The notes beneath the pieces were generated by a model that was given only the letters and a program-made list of their open reading frames with translations, did no database searches and had not been told where the DNA came from. The position numbers and the translations under genes were made by a program. Positions 50,710 through 58,998 of a stretch of 64,000 bases of DNA are shown here, piece by piece. The DNA is from Salinirussus salinus (GTDB lineage Archaea; Halobacteriota; Halobacteria; Halobacteriales; Haloarculaceae), in assembly GCF_009831455.1 (NCBI RefSeq), contig NZ_WOWO01000003.1:372001-436000 (forward strand), written 5' to 3'. Numbering within the stretch: the stretch's first letter is position 1; each line of letters begins with the position of its first letter.

Positions 50710-50784
50710 ACGCCACCCTCCCGCGGCGCCGTCTTAGTCCTGTCCCCGGTCGTGTTTAGTTAGGGATTCGTGCTGCTACGGGTA

Positions 50785-51108
50785 CCGAGAACAGCAAGAA
50801 AGCCCCCGCTCGCTCGGCTATTCCGACTCGCTGCGCTCCTCGGCTCGCTTCGCTCGCCTGCGGTGCTTGCGTCGTCTCAGACGCCGAGCGAGCGGCCCCT
50901 TTCAGTCCCGCCCAATTTGGCTGTCCAGGCTGGGCGGGACTGAAAGGGGCGGCCTGTTCGACGATGGCGGGCGTTCACGGCGGCGCAGCCGCTGTGAGCT
51001 CGGGAGAGCGAAGCTCTCCCGGTGACGCAAGCACTGCAGCGACCGTAGGGAGCGAAGCGCGCAGCGAGTCCCCCGAGTCGAACAGGCCGGGGCTCTCTTG
51101 CTGTTTTC
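50785..51108. repeat. Long nested inverted-repeat element, copy B
   Basis: A 324-bp element between two divergent genes. Outer arms: GAGAACAGCAAGAAAGCCCC (50787) with GGGGCTCTCTTGCTGTTTTC (51089). Inner arms: GCCCCTTTCAGTCCCGCCCA (50895-50914) and its perfect complement (50931-50950), separated by a 16-nt loop. It shares the arms and the hairpin cassette (50976-50996 and 51002-51020) with copy A, but the cassette lies in the right arm here and in the left arm there, so the two are in opposite orientation. The rest of the 486-bp gap (50710-51195) holds no gene that I can support. Confidence 0.75.
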
Positions 51109-51161
51109 AGTCCCTCTGGCAGTACGATTGCGTGACTAGATACGACCTAGCCCGCCGTCCC

Positions 51162-51171
51162 AACAGTTATG
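51162..51171 (+). promoter_or_regulatory. TATA-like box for the second ThDP gene
   Basis: AACAGTTATG is centred about 29 nt upstream of the ATG at 51196. The in-frame ATG at 51169 lies inside the box, which argues against it. Confidence 0.45.
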
Positions 51172-51195
51172 GAACGGCCCGGCACAGGTGGGCGC

Positions 51196-52824
51196 ATGAA
51201 CGTCGCCCAGGCCGTCGCGCACACCCTCAAGGAGGAGGGCGTGGAGTACCTGTTCACCTACCCGATCAACCCCATCATCGAGGCCGCCGCGGCCGTCGAC
51301 ATCCGCCCCATCCCCGTCCGCCAGGAGCGGGTCGGGCTGCACATGGCCGACGCCTTCTCCCGCACCACCGCAGGCGAGGAGATCGGCGTCTTCTGCATGC
51401 AGTTCGGCCCCGGCGCCGAGAACGCCTTTCCGGGGGTCGCGCAGGCCTACGGCGACTCCGTCCCGCTGGTCGTGCTGCCGATGGGCTACGAGCGCAGCAA
51501 GACCGAGGTCGACCCCAACTTCGACGCCTCCGACAACTACGACCAGGTGACCAAGACCTGCGAGCAGGTCACCGACCCCGACGAGGCGGTCAACGCCGTC
51601 CGGCGCGCGTTCAACAGCGCCCGCAACGGCCGCCCCCGGCCTGCGCTCGTGGAGTTCCCGATGGATGTCTTCGGCGAGGAGGTCGGGGACATCGAGTACA
51701 GCCCGCCGACCGAGAACCGCCCGGCGCCGGACCCCCGGCGGGTCCCCGAGGTGGCCGACGCGCTCCTGGATGCGGAGGACCCGGTCATCTGGGCCGGCCA
51801 GGGTGTCCACTACGCCGAGGCCTGGGACGCACTCCGGGAGGTCGCCGAACTGCTGGAGGCGCCGGTCGCCACCAGCCTCCAGGGGAAAAGCGCCTTCCCC
51901 GAGACCCATCCGCTCTCGCTGGGTGTGGGGGCGCGCTCGATGCCCACGCCCGTCCGGGAGTACCTCGAGGAAGCCGACCTGATATTCGGGGTCGGCTGTT
52001 CGTTTACCCGTACCCTCTACGCCGCCGACATGCCTGAGGATGCGACCATCGTCCACTCGACGCTGGACCCGGCGGACATCGACAAGGGGCTGGCCGCCGA
52101 CCTCGCGCTGGTCGGAGACGCCAAGCTGACCCTCGACGCGCTCCACGGGGAACTCGACGGCCGAATCGACGGCGGCCGGGGCCGTTACGACGACCTCGCC
52201 GAGGATATCGCCGACCGGCAGGAGGCCTTCCTCGAGGAGTGGGAGGACAAGCTCACCTCCGAGGAGGTGCCCCTGACGCCGTACCGCGTCATCCACGACC
52301 TCCAGGAGACCGTCGACGTGAGCGAGACGGTCATCACCCACGACTCGGGCAGCCCCCGCGACCAGCTCGCCCCCTTCTGGCAGCCCGAGGAGCCGCTTTC
52401 CTACATCGGCTGGGGGAAGACCACCCAGCTCGGCTACGGGCTCGGGCTGGCGATGGGCGCGAAGCTCGCCCACCCCGACAAGCTCTGTATCAACGTCTGG
52501 GGCGACGCCGCCATCGGGATGACCGGGATGGATTTCGAGACCGCCGTCCGCGAGGAGATACCGATCCTCTCGATACTGTTCAACAACTTCTCGATGGCCT
52601 GCGAGATCGACCTGCTCCCGACCGCGACCGAGAAGTTCGACACGACCGACATCTCGGGCAACTACGCCGACATGGCCGAGGCCTTCGGCGGCTACGGCGA
52701 GCGCGTCGAGCAACCCGAGAACATCGTGCCCGCCATCGAGCGGGGCATCGAGCGGACCGAACAGGGGACGCCGGCGGTGCTGGAATTCATCACCTGCAAG
52801 GAGACCGAATACCCGGAGATGTAG
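51196..52824 (+). CDS. ThDP-dependent enzyme, acetolactate-synthase/oxalyl-CoA-decarboxylase-like
   Basis: A 542-residue thiamine-diphosphate enzyme. The PYR domain starts NVAQAVAHTLKEEGVEYLF, and its cofactor Glu lies in VRQERVGLHMADAFSR. After a central domain the PP domain has the Mg/ThDP motif GDAAIGMTGMDFETAV ending at NNFSM. It lacks the exact acetolactate-synthase signatures, so a decarboxylase or another 2-oxoacid-processing enzyme is possible. It diverges from the Ldh2-family gene. ATG 51196 rather than 51169 agrees with the promoter. Confidence 0.88.
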   Translation: MNVAQAVAHTLKEEGVEYLFTYPINPIIEAAAAVDIRPIPVRQERVGLHMADAFSRTTAGEEIGVFCMQFGPGAENAFPGVAQAYGDSVPLVVLPMGYERSKTEVDPNFDASDNYDQVTKTCEQVTDPDEAVNAVRRAFNSARNGRPRPALVEFPMDVFGEEVGDIEYSPPTENRPAPDPRRVPEVADALLDAEDPVIWAGQGVHYAEAWDALREVAELLEAPVATSLQGKSAFPETHPLSLGVGARSMPTPVREYLEEADLIFGVGCSFTRTLYAADMPEDATIVHSTLDPADIDKGLAADLALVGDAKLTLDALHGELDGRIDGGRGRYDDLAEDIADRQEAFLEEWEDKLTSEEVPLTPYRVIHDLQETVDVSETVITHDSGSPRDQLAPFWQPEEPLSYIGWGKTTQLGYGLGLAMGAKLAHPDKLCINVWGDAAIGMTGMDFETAVREEIPILSILFNNFSMACEIDLLPTATEKFDTTDISGNYADMAEAFGGYGERVEQPENIVPAIERGIERTEQGTPAVLEFITCKETEYPEM

Positions 52825-52887
52825 ACCCGGGCCGGCCGGAGCCGCCCGGAGGACAACCTTTTCTTGTCGACGGGCGCTCGAAGGGAC

Positions 52888-53838
52888 ATGGACATCGAGG
52901 AGGCGAGCCGACGCTGTGAGGAGGTCTTCACCGAGGTGGAGGCCGCGGTCGTCACCGGCCGCCCGTTCCTGGAAACCGTCTTTCTGGGCATTCTCTCGCG
53001 GGGACACGTCCTGCTGGAGGACGTCCCCGGCACCGGCAAGACGCTGACCGCCCGGAGCATCGCGACGGCGCTCGGCATGTCCTTCTCGCGGGTGCAGTTC
53101 ACCCCCGACCTCCTGCCCGCGGACCTGACGGGCACGCACGTCTTCAACGAGCGCGACCGGACCTTCGAGTTCAACGAGGGCCCCCTCTTCGCGAACGTCG
53201 TCCTCGCAGACGAGATCAACCGTGCGCCGCCAAAGACGCAGTCGGCCCTGCTGGAGGCCATGGAGGAAGGGCAGGTGACGACGGACGGCGAGACTCGCGA
53301 CCTGCCCGACCCCTTCTTCGTCATCGCGACCCAGAACCCCGTCGAGCAGGAGGGGACCTTCGAGCTCCCGGAGGCCCAGGTCGACCGGTTCGTCGCGAAG
53401 GCGAGCATCGGCTACCCCGACGCCGAGGGCGAGCGGGAGCTGCTCTACCGCCGGGCCGACCGCTCGGCGCGCAGCCCCTCCGTCGAGCCGGTCCTCTCCG
53501 CCGAAGGGGTCACGGCGCTCCAGCGCGTCCCCGAGGCGGTCCGGGTCGAGGACGACCTGGTCGACTACATCTCGGCGGTCTGCCGGGAAACACGCGAGGA
53601 CCCCCGCGTCACCGTCGGTGTCTCCCCCCGGGGAACGCAGCGGCTGTTCGAGGCCGCCCGCTCTCGAGCTGTGATCGAGGGCCGGGAGTACGTCACGCCC
53701 GACCACGTGACGGCGGTCGCCCGTCCGGTGCTCGCCCACCGGCTCGTGCTGACCGCCGACGCCCGCGTCAACGACGTCGCCAGGGAGTCGGTCGTCGAGG
53801 ACGTCCTCGACGAGGTGCCGGTCCCGACGGTCGACTAG
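52888..53838 (+). CDS. MoxR-family AAA+ ATPase
   Basis: A 316-residue MoxR-type AAA+ protein, a chaperone-like ATPase thought to mature or regulate partners such as the DUF58 protein encoded next to it. Walker A is DVPGTGKT (45-52), Walker B VVLADEINRAPPKTQ (about 105-119), and the sensor region RVTVGVSPRGTQRL and arginine finger follow the family. Unusually it is convergent with the DUF58/DUF4129 genes, not in their operon: its TAG stop overlaps the CTA (stop) of the opposite gene by one shared trinucleotide set. Confidence 0.92.
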   Translation: MDIEEASRRCEEVFTEVEAAVVTGRPFLETVFLGILSRGHVLLEDVPGTGKTLTARSIATALGMSFSRVQFTPDLLPADLTGTHVFNERDRTFEFNEGPLFANVVLADEINRAPPKTQSALLEAMEEGQVTTDGETRDLPDPFFVIATQNPVEQEGTFELPEAQVDRFVAKASIGYPDAEGERELLYRRADRSARSPSVEPVLSAEGVTALQRVPEAVRVEDDLVDYISAVCRETREDPRVTVGVSPRGTQRLFEAARSRAVIEGREYVTPDHVTAVARPVLAHRLVLTADARVNDVARESVVEDVLDEVPVPTVD

Positions 53839-54404
53839 TCGAGCGCCGCGACCAGCAGGACCGCGGCCACGAGCAAAAAGAGCAGCGCCGCCACCGGTCG
53901 GCCGCCGGCGCCGGCCAGGTAGACCCCGTAGGAGAGCCCGACGGTCACGACGCCGACGCCGGCGCTCGCGAGCGCGCGGGTCGCCTCCAGTCGCTCCGTC
54001 CCGGCGTCGCGGCCGAGCTGCTCGCCGACGCTCACTGCGGTCGTGGCGACGTCCCAGGCGACGGCCGCGGCCGCCGCGCCGACCAGTACCGGCCCGACCG
54101 GGGCGCCCTCCGCCCCCGCGAGGACTGCGCCGGCGAACAGGCCACTCGCGCCGAGTGTCACCGCCGTCCGCGACCCGCGTGCCAGCCCCGCCGCGAGCCC
54201 GAGGAGGCCGGCCACGCCGACGAGCAGGCCGGGCGAGGTGTAGAGCCCGCCGGCCAGCGCGGCGACCAGCGCGGGCACCAGGGCGAGGCCGGCCCCTGTC
54301 CGACTGGGGCGGCGGTCGACCGTCACCGTCCCGGTGTCGGGCGCTCCCTCGGCGTCGGCAGCCGGGTCGACCGACCGCCCGTCCGTCGCCCTCTCGTCCG
54401 TCAT
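53835..54404 (-). CDS. Polytopic membrane protein of the MoxR/DUF58 locus
   Basis: A 189-residue hydrophobic protein with about five helices from residue 38 onward and an acidic soluble N-terminus (1-35). I recall a similar small membrane partner in haloarchaeal MoxR loci (DUF7519; unverified). Its start overlaps the stop of the DUF58 gene by 4 nt (ATGA), so they are translated together. Its stop overlaps the moxR stop on the other strand. Function unknown. Confidence 0.75.
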   Translation of the reverse strand: MTDERATDGRSVDPAADAEGAPDTGTVTVDRRPSRTGAGLALVPALVAALAGGLYTSPGLLVGVAGLLGLAAGLARGSRTAVTLGASGLFAGAVLAGAEGAPVGPVLVGAAAAAVAWDVATTAVSVGEQLGRDAGTERLEATRALASAGVGVVTVGLSYGVYLAGAGGRPVAALLFLLVAAVLLVAALD

Positions 54405-56449
54405 GGTCCCTCCCGGCGGTTCGAGCGCGCGAGCGCGAGGTCGACCGGCTCGTCGGCCGCCCAGTCGACGACGGGGATCCCCCGGCCCCGGAGTTCGCGC
54501 AGCCGGAGTCCGCGGGCGACCCGCGCGAGCCGGTGGCCGGCGGTCCGGTCGGCCGTCGGGTCGGGACTGAGCACCGTCACCGGGTAGCCGTACTCGTCGA
54601 GCCACCGGGCCAGGTCGGCCCCGCGGCCGTCACACAGCGGCGAGACGAAGACCACCTGCGTCCCCGCCGAGAGCCGCCGGCGCAGGCGGCTCCGCCCCGC
54701 CGCGACCGTCATCGCGTCCTCGCGGGGCACCGGCGAGAGGTCGGGGTGGGTGGCGAGCAGCTCGCGGACCCGCTTCTCGTGCTCGACGCCGGCGCCGGGT
54801 GCGAGCCAGCAGGTCGCCGAGGGAAACGCGGCGACGCCGACCTGGTTGCCCGTCGCGGTCAGCGAGCCGTAGAGCCGGCCGGCAGCCTCCACCCCGCGGT
54901 CGAGCGCGTGGGGCGTGTCCGGGTCGGGCGCGGCGTAGGAGGGGTCGCGGGCGTCGACCACGACCATCACCGTGGCGGCCTGCTCGGAGCGGAACTCGAC
55001 GGTGCTGAGCTCGCCCGTCCGGGCCCGCCGGTTCCAGTCCACCCGGCTCAGCGCGTCGCCGGGGCGGTACTCCCGGGTGGCGTAGAACTCCAGGCCGGCG
55101 CCGGCGGTGTCGGTCTCGACCCGCCCGGCGAAGCGAGCGGCCCGCTGGCGCAGCGGGACCGGCTCGGTCGTCGGCCGCAGCGTCGGCCGGCACGTCACCG
55201 TCGTCTCCGGGCCGACCAGCCGGGTCTCCTCGACGCTCCCGGTCAGGTCCTTGGCTATCACCGCGGCGGGACCGAACGTGTGGACGCCCCGGCCCGCCCC
55301 GACCTCGTACTCGAAGGTCACGTCCTCGCCGGCCCGAAGTGCCGTCCCGTGGCGCGGCGACCCCCCGGTGACCGACAGCCCCTCGGGGACGCTGTCCACG
55401 ACCCGCACGTCCGCGACCGGGCGGTCGCCCTCGTTGGTGACGGTGACCGTCACCGTGACGGTCTCCCCGGGGTCGGGTTCCCCGGAGTCCAGCGAACGCC
55501 CGACCGACAGCTTCTCTGCCGCCTCACCGCCGTCGGCCGGACCGTCGCTTGCGGGCGCACCGGGCCCCAGCGGTGTCGCCCGGGCGTAGGCGGCGAAGCC
55601 GATGCCGGCCGCCCCGGCAAGCAGCGCCGCCGGCTCCGAGGTGAGGACGCCGGCGGCGATGCCCACGAGGGCAACGGCGCCGACCCCCTGCCAGCGGTTC
55701 GTCGGACCTGCCGCCCGAAGGACGGCGGCGGTCCCGGACCTGCCGTGTCCCTCGCGACGGCCGGCGTCGCCGTCCCGCTCCGCAGCGCTCCCGCCGTCGG
55801 CGGTCCGGGCGGCCCGCTCGCGGGTGACAGAGAAGGGGCTGGCGGAGAAACCCTCCGGCGGCTCCCCGGGGAAGGGGGCGGCGTCCCCGTCGGGCCGGGG
55901 GTCCAGCCCCGCCCGCTCCGCGATGGCGCTGACGGCGTGGCGCACCTTCCGGTGTTTCGGGACGCCGCCGGCGACGACCCGCCGGAGGAGGCCGGGCGAC
56001 GGGGGGTCCGGGCCGTCCTCGCCGGCGAGGTAGGCGGCGGCGTAGCCGTCGTCTGTCCAGGTTCCTTCCTCGACGCGGCGTTCGGCCTCGGCCTCGCTCA
56101 GCCCCTCGTACTGGACGAGCACCTCGACGGCCGCGGCCCGGAGCCCCCGGACCGCCTGGTTGTACGGGAGCCGACCGGCGGCGAAAAACCCCCCGAGTGC
56201 GTCCCGGAGGTCCTCGCCCGGTGGCGGCGTCGGCACGCGGTACTCGGGGTCGGGCGTGACGGCCTCGTCGAGGTCGACCCCGCTGCGGAGTGTCACCTGC
56301 CGGGCGGCGAGTACGAGCACCACCACGCCCAGCGCGGTGACGAGCGCCCGGTCGAAATCGAGACCCAGCAACCCCGGCGAGACGGCGACGGCCACGCCGA
56401 CCGCCAGCGCGAGCAGCCCCGCCGCGAGCGCGAGGAGCCTGCGGTTCAC
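54401..56449 (-). CDS. DUF58-domain protein fused to an N-terminal membrane module
   Basis: A 682-residue protein with apparently two joined units. Residues 1-215: two helices (about 5-50) then a soluble region with QYEGLSEAEAERRVEEGTW, the pattern I recall as a separate haloarchaeal protein (DUF7269; unverified). A charged linker (about 215-245) leads to two helices (about 250-290), a CARDB/DUF11-like beta domain (VTVTVTVTNEGDRPVADVRV) and then the DUF58 core with YRPGDALSRVDWNRRARTG and a VWA-like half. DUF58 proteins are MoxR partners. It overlaps both operon neighbours by 4 nt. Confidence 0.82.
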   Translation of the reverse strand: MNRRLLALAAGLLALAVGVAVAVSPGLLGLDFDRALVTALGVVVLVLAARQVTLRSGVDLDEAVTPDPEYRVPTPPPGEDLRDALGGFFAAGRLPYNQAVRGLRAAAVEVLVQYEGLSEAEAERRVEEGTWTDDGYAAAYLAGEDGPDPPSPGLLRRVVAGGVPKHRKVRHAVSAIAERAGLDPRPDGDAAPFPGEPPEGFSASPFSVTRERAARTADGGSAAERDGDAGRREGHGRSGTAAVLRAAGPTNRWQGVGAVALVGIAAGVLTSEPAALLAGAAGIGFAAYARATPLGPGAPASDGPADGGEAAEKLSVGRSLDSGEPDPGETVTVTVTVTNEGDRPVADVRVVDSVPEGLSVTGGSPRHGTALRAGEDVTFEYEVGAGRGVHTFGPAAVIAKDLTGSVEETRLVGPETTVTCRPTLRPTTEPVPLRQRAARFAGRVETDTAGAGLEFYATREYRPGDALSRVDWNRRARTGELSTVEFRSEQAATVMVVVDARDPSYAAPDPDTPHALDRGVEAAGRLYGSLTATGNQVGVAAFPSATCWLAPGAGVEHEKRVRELLATHPDLSPVPREDAMTVAAGRSRLRRRLSAGTQVVFVSPLCDGRGADLARWLDEYGYPVTVLSPDPTADRTAGHRLARVARGLRLRELRGRGIPVVDWAADEPVDLALARSNRREGP

Positions 56450-57378
56450 GCTCTCCCCTCCGGTCGGTCGTCGCCGTCGTCGTCTCCCTCGACTGTCTCC
56501 GCGTACTGCGCCTCGATCCGGCGGAAGACGTCGGCTGCCCGGTCCTCGTAGTTCTCCGGGGGGGCGTCCCCGTACCGCACGTCCTCGAACAGCCGGGTGA
56601 GTTCGTGGACGTCCTCGCCGCCGAGCCCGGCGTCGACGGCGGCCTCGGCGAACTCGCCGGGCGTGCTCGTCTCCGGCTCCTCGACGTCGAGCAGGTCGGT
56701 CATCTCCCGCCAGGCCCGGTAGACCTCGTTGTCGGCGGCACCCGACTCCAGCCGGTCGGCTGCGCGCCCGGCCGCCCGCCCGACCGCCGCTGCCCGGCCG
56801 TCGTCGGGGTCGGCGACCTCTTCGACACCCGGTTCGCCGCTTTCCCCCTGCACTCGCCGGACCACGAGCACGACGCCGGCGAGCGCGAGCCCGAGGACCG
56901 CAAGGAGCCCGAGCGGGAGCGACGGCGACGAGGTCTCGCCGGCGTCGCCGCCACCCGGCGGGCCGCCGGGCGTCGACCCGCCGCCGATGAACCCCGGCTG
57001 CCCGGGTGAGGTGCCCAGCGAGAGGTCACCGAGCACGACGAACAGGAGGTAGGCGAGTACGCCCGCCACCACGAACGGGACCGCGACGGCGACGACCCGC
57101 CTGAAGAGGTCGCGCTCGAAGACGGCCGCGTAGACCAGCAGCGCGACGAGGGTCAACACCAGCGCCAGCAGAATGAACTCGACGAAGGGGACGTCGAACG
57201 TGGTCGGCTCGGCCGGGTCGGGCTCGGGCAGGGGGATGAGGCTCCCGTTGCCCCCGCCACCGCCGCCGCCCGACCCGGCCGCGGAGCTGTCGCTCGTGGA
57301 GGTCAGGGTCGCGGCGGCGAACCCGACCGCCAGCAGCCCGAGCACGGCGGTGGCGGCCGACGTGAGCGTATCTTTCAT
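56446..57378 (-). CDS. DUF4129-domain membrane protein
   Basis: A 310-residue protein: a signal or first helix (about 5-25), a glycine-rich loop, three more helices (about 65-85, 95-115, 155-175), then a cytosolic C-terminal DUF4129 region with VYRAWREMTDLLD, TPGEFAEAAVDAGL and LTRLFEDVRYGD. DUF4129 proteins belong to transglutaminase/MoxR loci and may help envelope assembly. It is the first gene of the operon that continues with DUF58 and the small membrane protein. Confidence 0.82.
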   Translation of the reverse strand: MKDTLTSAATAVLGLLAVGFAAATLTSTSDSSAAGSGGGGGGGNGSLIPLPEPDPAEPTTFDVPFVEFILLALVLTLVALLVYAAVFERDLFRRVVAVAVPFVVAGVLAYLLFVVLGDLSLGTSPGQPGFIGGGSTPGGPPGGGDAGETSSPSLPLGLLAVLGLALAGVVLVVRRVQGESGEPGVEEVADPDDGRAAAVGRAAGRAADRLESGAADNEVYRAWREMTDLLDVEEPETSTPGEFAEAAVDAGLGGEDVHELTRLFEDVRYGDAPPENYEDRAADVFRRIEAQYAETVEGDDDGDDRPEGRA

Positions 57379-57516
57379 CGGTCAGGGCTGTGGCGCGCCC
57401 GGCCCGGTGCCAGCGGGCACGGCTCCCGCCCGGACGCGCGGAGGGCACACGCTCGCTGCAAGCGCGAGGAGCGACATAAACGCTTGGCACCCCACAGCTG
57501 TGACTCCAGCCCCGAC

Positions 57517-58005
57517 TCAGAGTGTGGTCTCGGTGCCACACTCGGTGCAGGTAAACTCGAAGCGGCCCTCGCGGGTGAGCGCGGTCGCGTGGGCCCGCTC
57601 CTCGCCGCAGTCGTCGCAGTAGACCATCGACTCGAGGTCCTCCCAGTCGTGGCTCGCGCCCGGCGCGCCCAGCGCCCACCCGACGACATCCTCCTCGGCG
57701 TCCTCGGGGACGTAGCCGGTCTGGAACTCGCCGGGGGCAAAGCGGATGACCTCGCCGGCGTCGACGGTCACCGTCTCGCGCTCCTCCCCGACGGCGAACT
57801 CAGCGGTCCCGGATTCGACGTAGAAGACCTCCTCCTGGTCGTGGTGGGTGTGCAGGCCGCCGGAGAAGGAGTCCCCGGGCGCGAGCTCGAAGTAGTTCAT
57901 CGCGAAGTGCTCGGTGCCGAGCGCCCGCGAGACCGGGCGGCGCACGTCGTGAACCTCCAGCGGATTGACCTCGACTTCGACCTCGTCGATGGTGACTTTC
58001 TCCAT
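57517..58005 (-). CDS. Cupin-domain protein with C-terminal zinc-ribbon
   Basis: A 162-residue protein with a single cupin barrel (about 25-110): GLHTHHDQEEVFYVESG supplies the two His and one Glu, the later GEFQTGYVPED a Gly-His-like position where the usual histidine is replaced by Thr/Tyr. The C-terminal part has CDDC and CTEC pairs (about 128-158), a zinc-ribbon that is an unusual addition to a cupin. It may be a metal-dependent isomerase, oxygenase or a sensor. It is divergent from the crotonase gene at 58127. Confidence 0.8.
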   Translation of the reverse strand: MEKVTIDEVEVEVNPLEVHDVRRPVSRALGTEHFAMNYFELAPGDSFSGGLHTHHDQEEVFYVESGTAEFAVGEERETVTVDAGEVIRFAPGEFQTGYVPEDAEEDVVGWALGAPGASHDWEDLESMVYCDDCGEERAHATALTREGRFEFTCTECGTETTL

Positions 58006-58126
58006 GTGGGCCCGTCTCCGGCCGCGGTCCTAACCCTTTGGGTCGGCTCGGGCGCCCCGGTGCCGGTCCCGGGTCCCGCCGGCTGCGTGCGCAATCTTCT
58101 TTTCCCGCGGCACACCCCGTCAGGGT

Positions 58127-58942
58127 ATGGCAGACAGTGACGACCCGACCGGGAGCGAGGCAGTCCTGACCGACAGAGCGGGCCACGTGGGGCTGGTGAC
58201 GCTGAACCGCCCGGAGGCGATGAACACCTTCAGCACCGGTCTGGCGACGGCGCTGGACGACGCGCTGCTGGAGCTCGAGGCCGAGGAGGCGGTACGGGCG
58301 GTCGTGGTCGACGGTGCGGGTGAGGCCTTCTCGGCCGGGATCGACCTCTCGGAGCACCGCGAGTTCGACGGCGAGGCCGAGTACGAGGAGTGGGTGACCC
58401 GGATGGAACGGCCCTTTCTGACCCTCGCGGAGATGGAGACGCCGGTCGTCGCGGCGGCCCACGGCCACGCCGCCGCCAACGGGATCGGCCTGGTGGCGGC
58501 GTGTGACCTCGCCGTCGCCGCGGAGGGGACGCAGCTGGGCGCGACCGCGCCGAAGGTCGGCCTCTTCTGTATGGGCCCGGCGGTGCCGCTGATGGGCGCG
58601 GTCACCCGCAAGCGGTGTCTCGAACTCCTGCTGACCGGCGACCTGATAGATGCCGAGACCGCCCGCGAGTGGGGGCTGCTCAACCGCGTGACCGAGCCCG
58701 GCGAGCACGTCGAGGGGGCGATGGACCTGGCCGAGACCATCGCCGCAAAGAGCCCGGCGGCCGTCCAGCGGGGGAAGCGTGCGTTCTACCAGATGGACGG
58801 CATGCCCTACGCCGAGGCGCTCTCGCACTCGAACGAGGAGTTCGCCGCGCTGTGTACGACGGCCGACGCCGAGGCCGGGATCGAGGCCTTCCTCGACGGA
58901 GAGCCGCTCGGAGCCGACGAGTGGCCCAGCGGCGGGGACTGA
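58127..58942 (+). CDS. Crotonase-family protein, ECHDC3-like
   Basis: A 271-residue crotonase-fold protein. Oxyanion segments are present (SAGIDLSEH and HGHAAANGIG). The position of the classical first catalytic glutamate reads APKVGLFCMGPAVPLM, matching the ECHDC3 subgroup, whose members lack that glutamate and whose reaction is unknown; the second glutamate is retained in LELLLTGD. It is unlikely to be a normal enoyl-CoA hydratase. The acyl-CoA ligase gene begins 56 bp downstream in the same direction, so they may work on the same acyl-CoA. Confidence 0.85.
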   Translation: MADSDDPTGSEAVLTDRAGHVGLVTLNRPEAMNTFSTGLATALDDALLELEAEEAVRAVVVDGAGEAFSAGIDLSEHREFDGEAEYEEWVTRMERPFLTLAEMETPVVAAAHGHAAANGIGLVAACDLAVAAEGTQLGATAPKVGLFCMGPAVPLMGAVTRKRCLELLLTGDLIDAETAREWGLLNRVTEPGEHVEGAMDLAETIAAKSPAAVQRGKRAFYQMDGMPYAEALSHSNEEFAALCTTADAEAGIEAFLDGEPLGADEWPSGGD

Positions 58943-58998
58943 CGCCGGAAGGGGCAACATTTTCACCCAGGCCCACGATCGCTGCGGTAGGTGGTAGC

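Noticed and set aside
51136-53739. A long minus-strand frame opposite the second ThDP gene and moxR
   Set aside because: The real genes on the plus strand carry complete catalytic motifs; this frame is a complement shadow.
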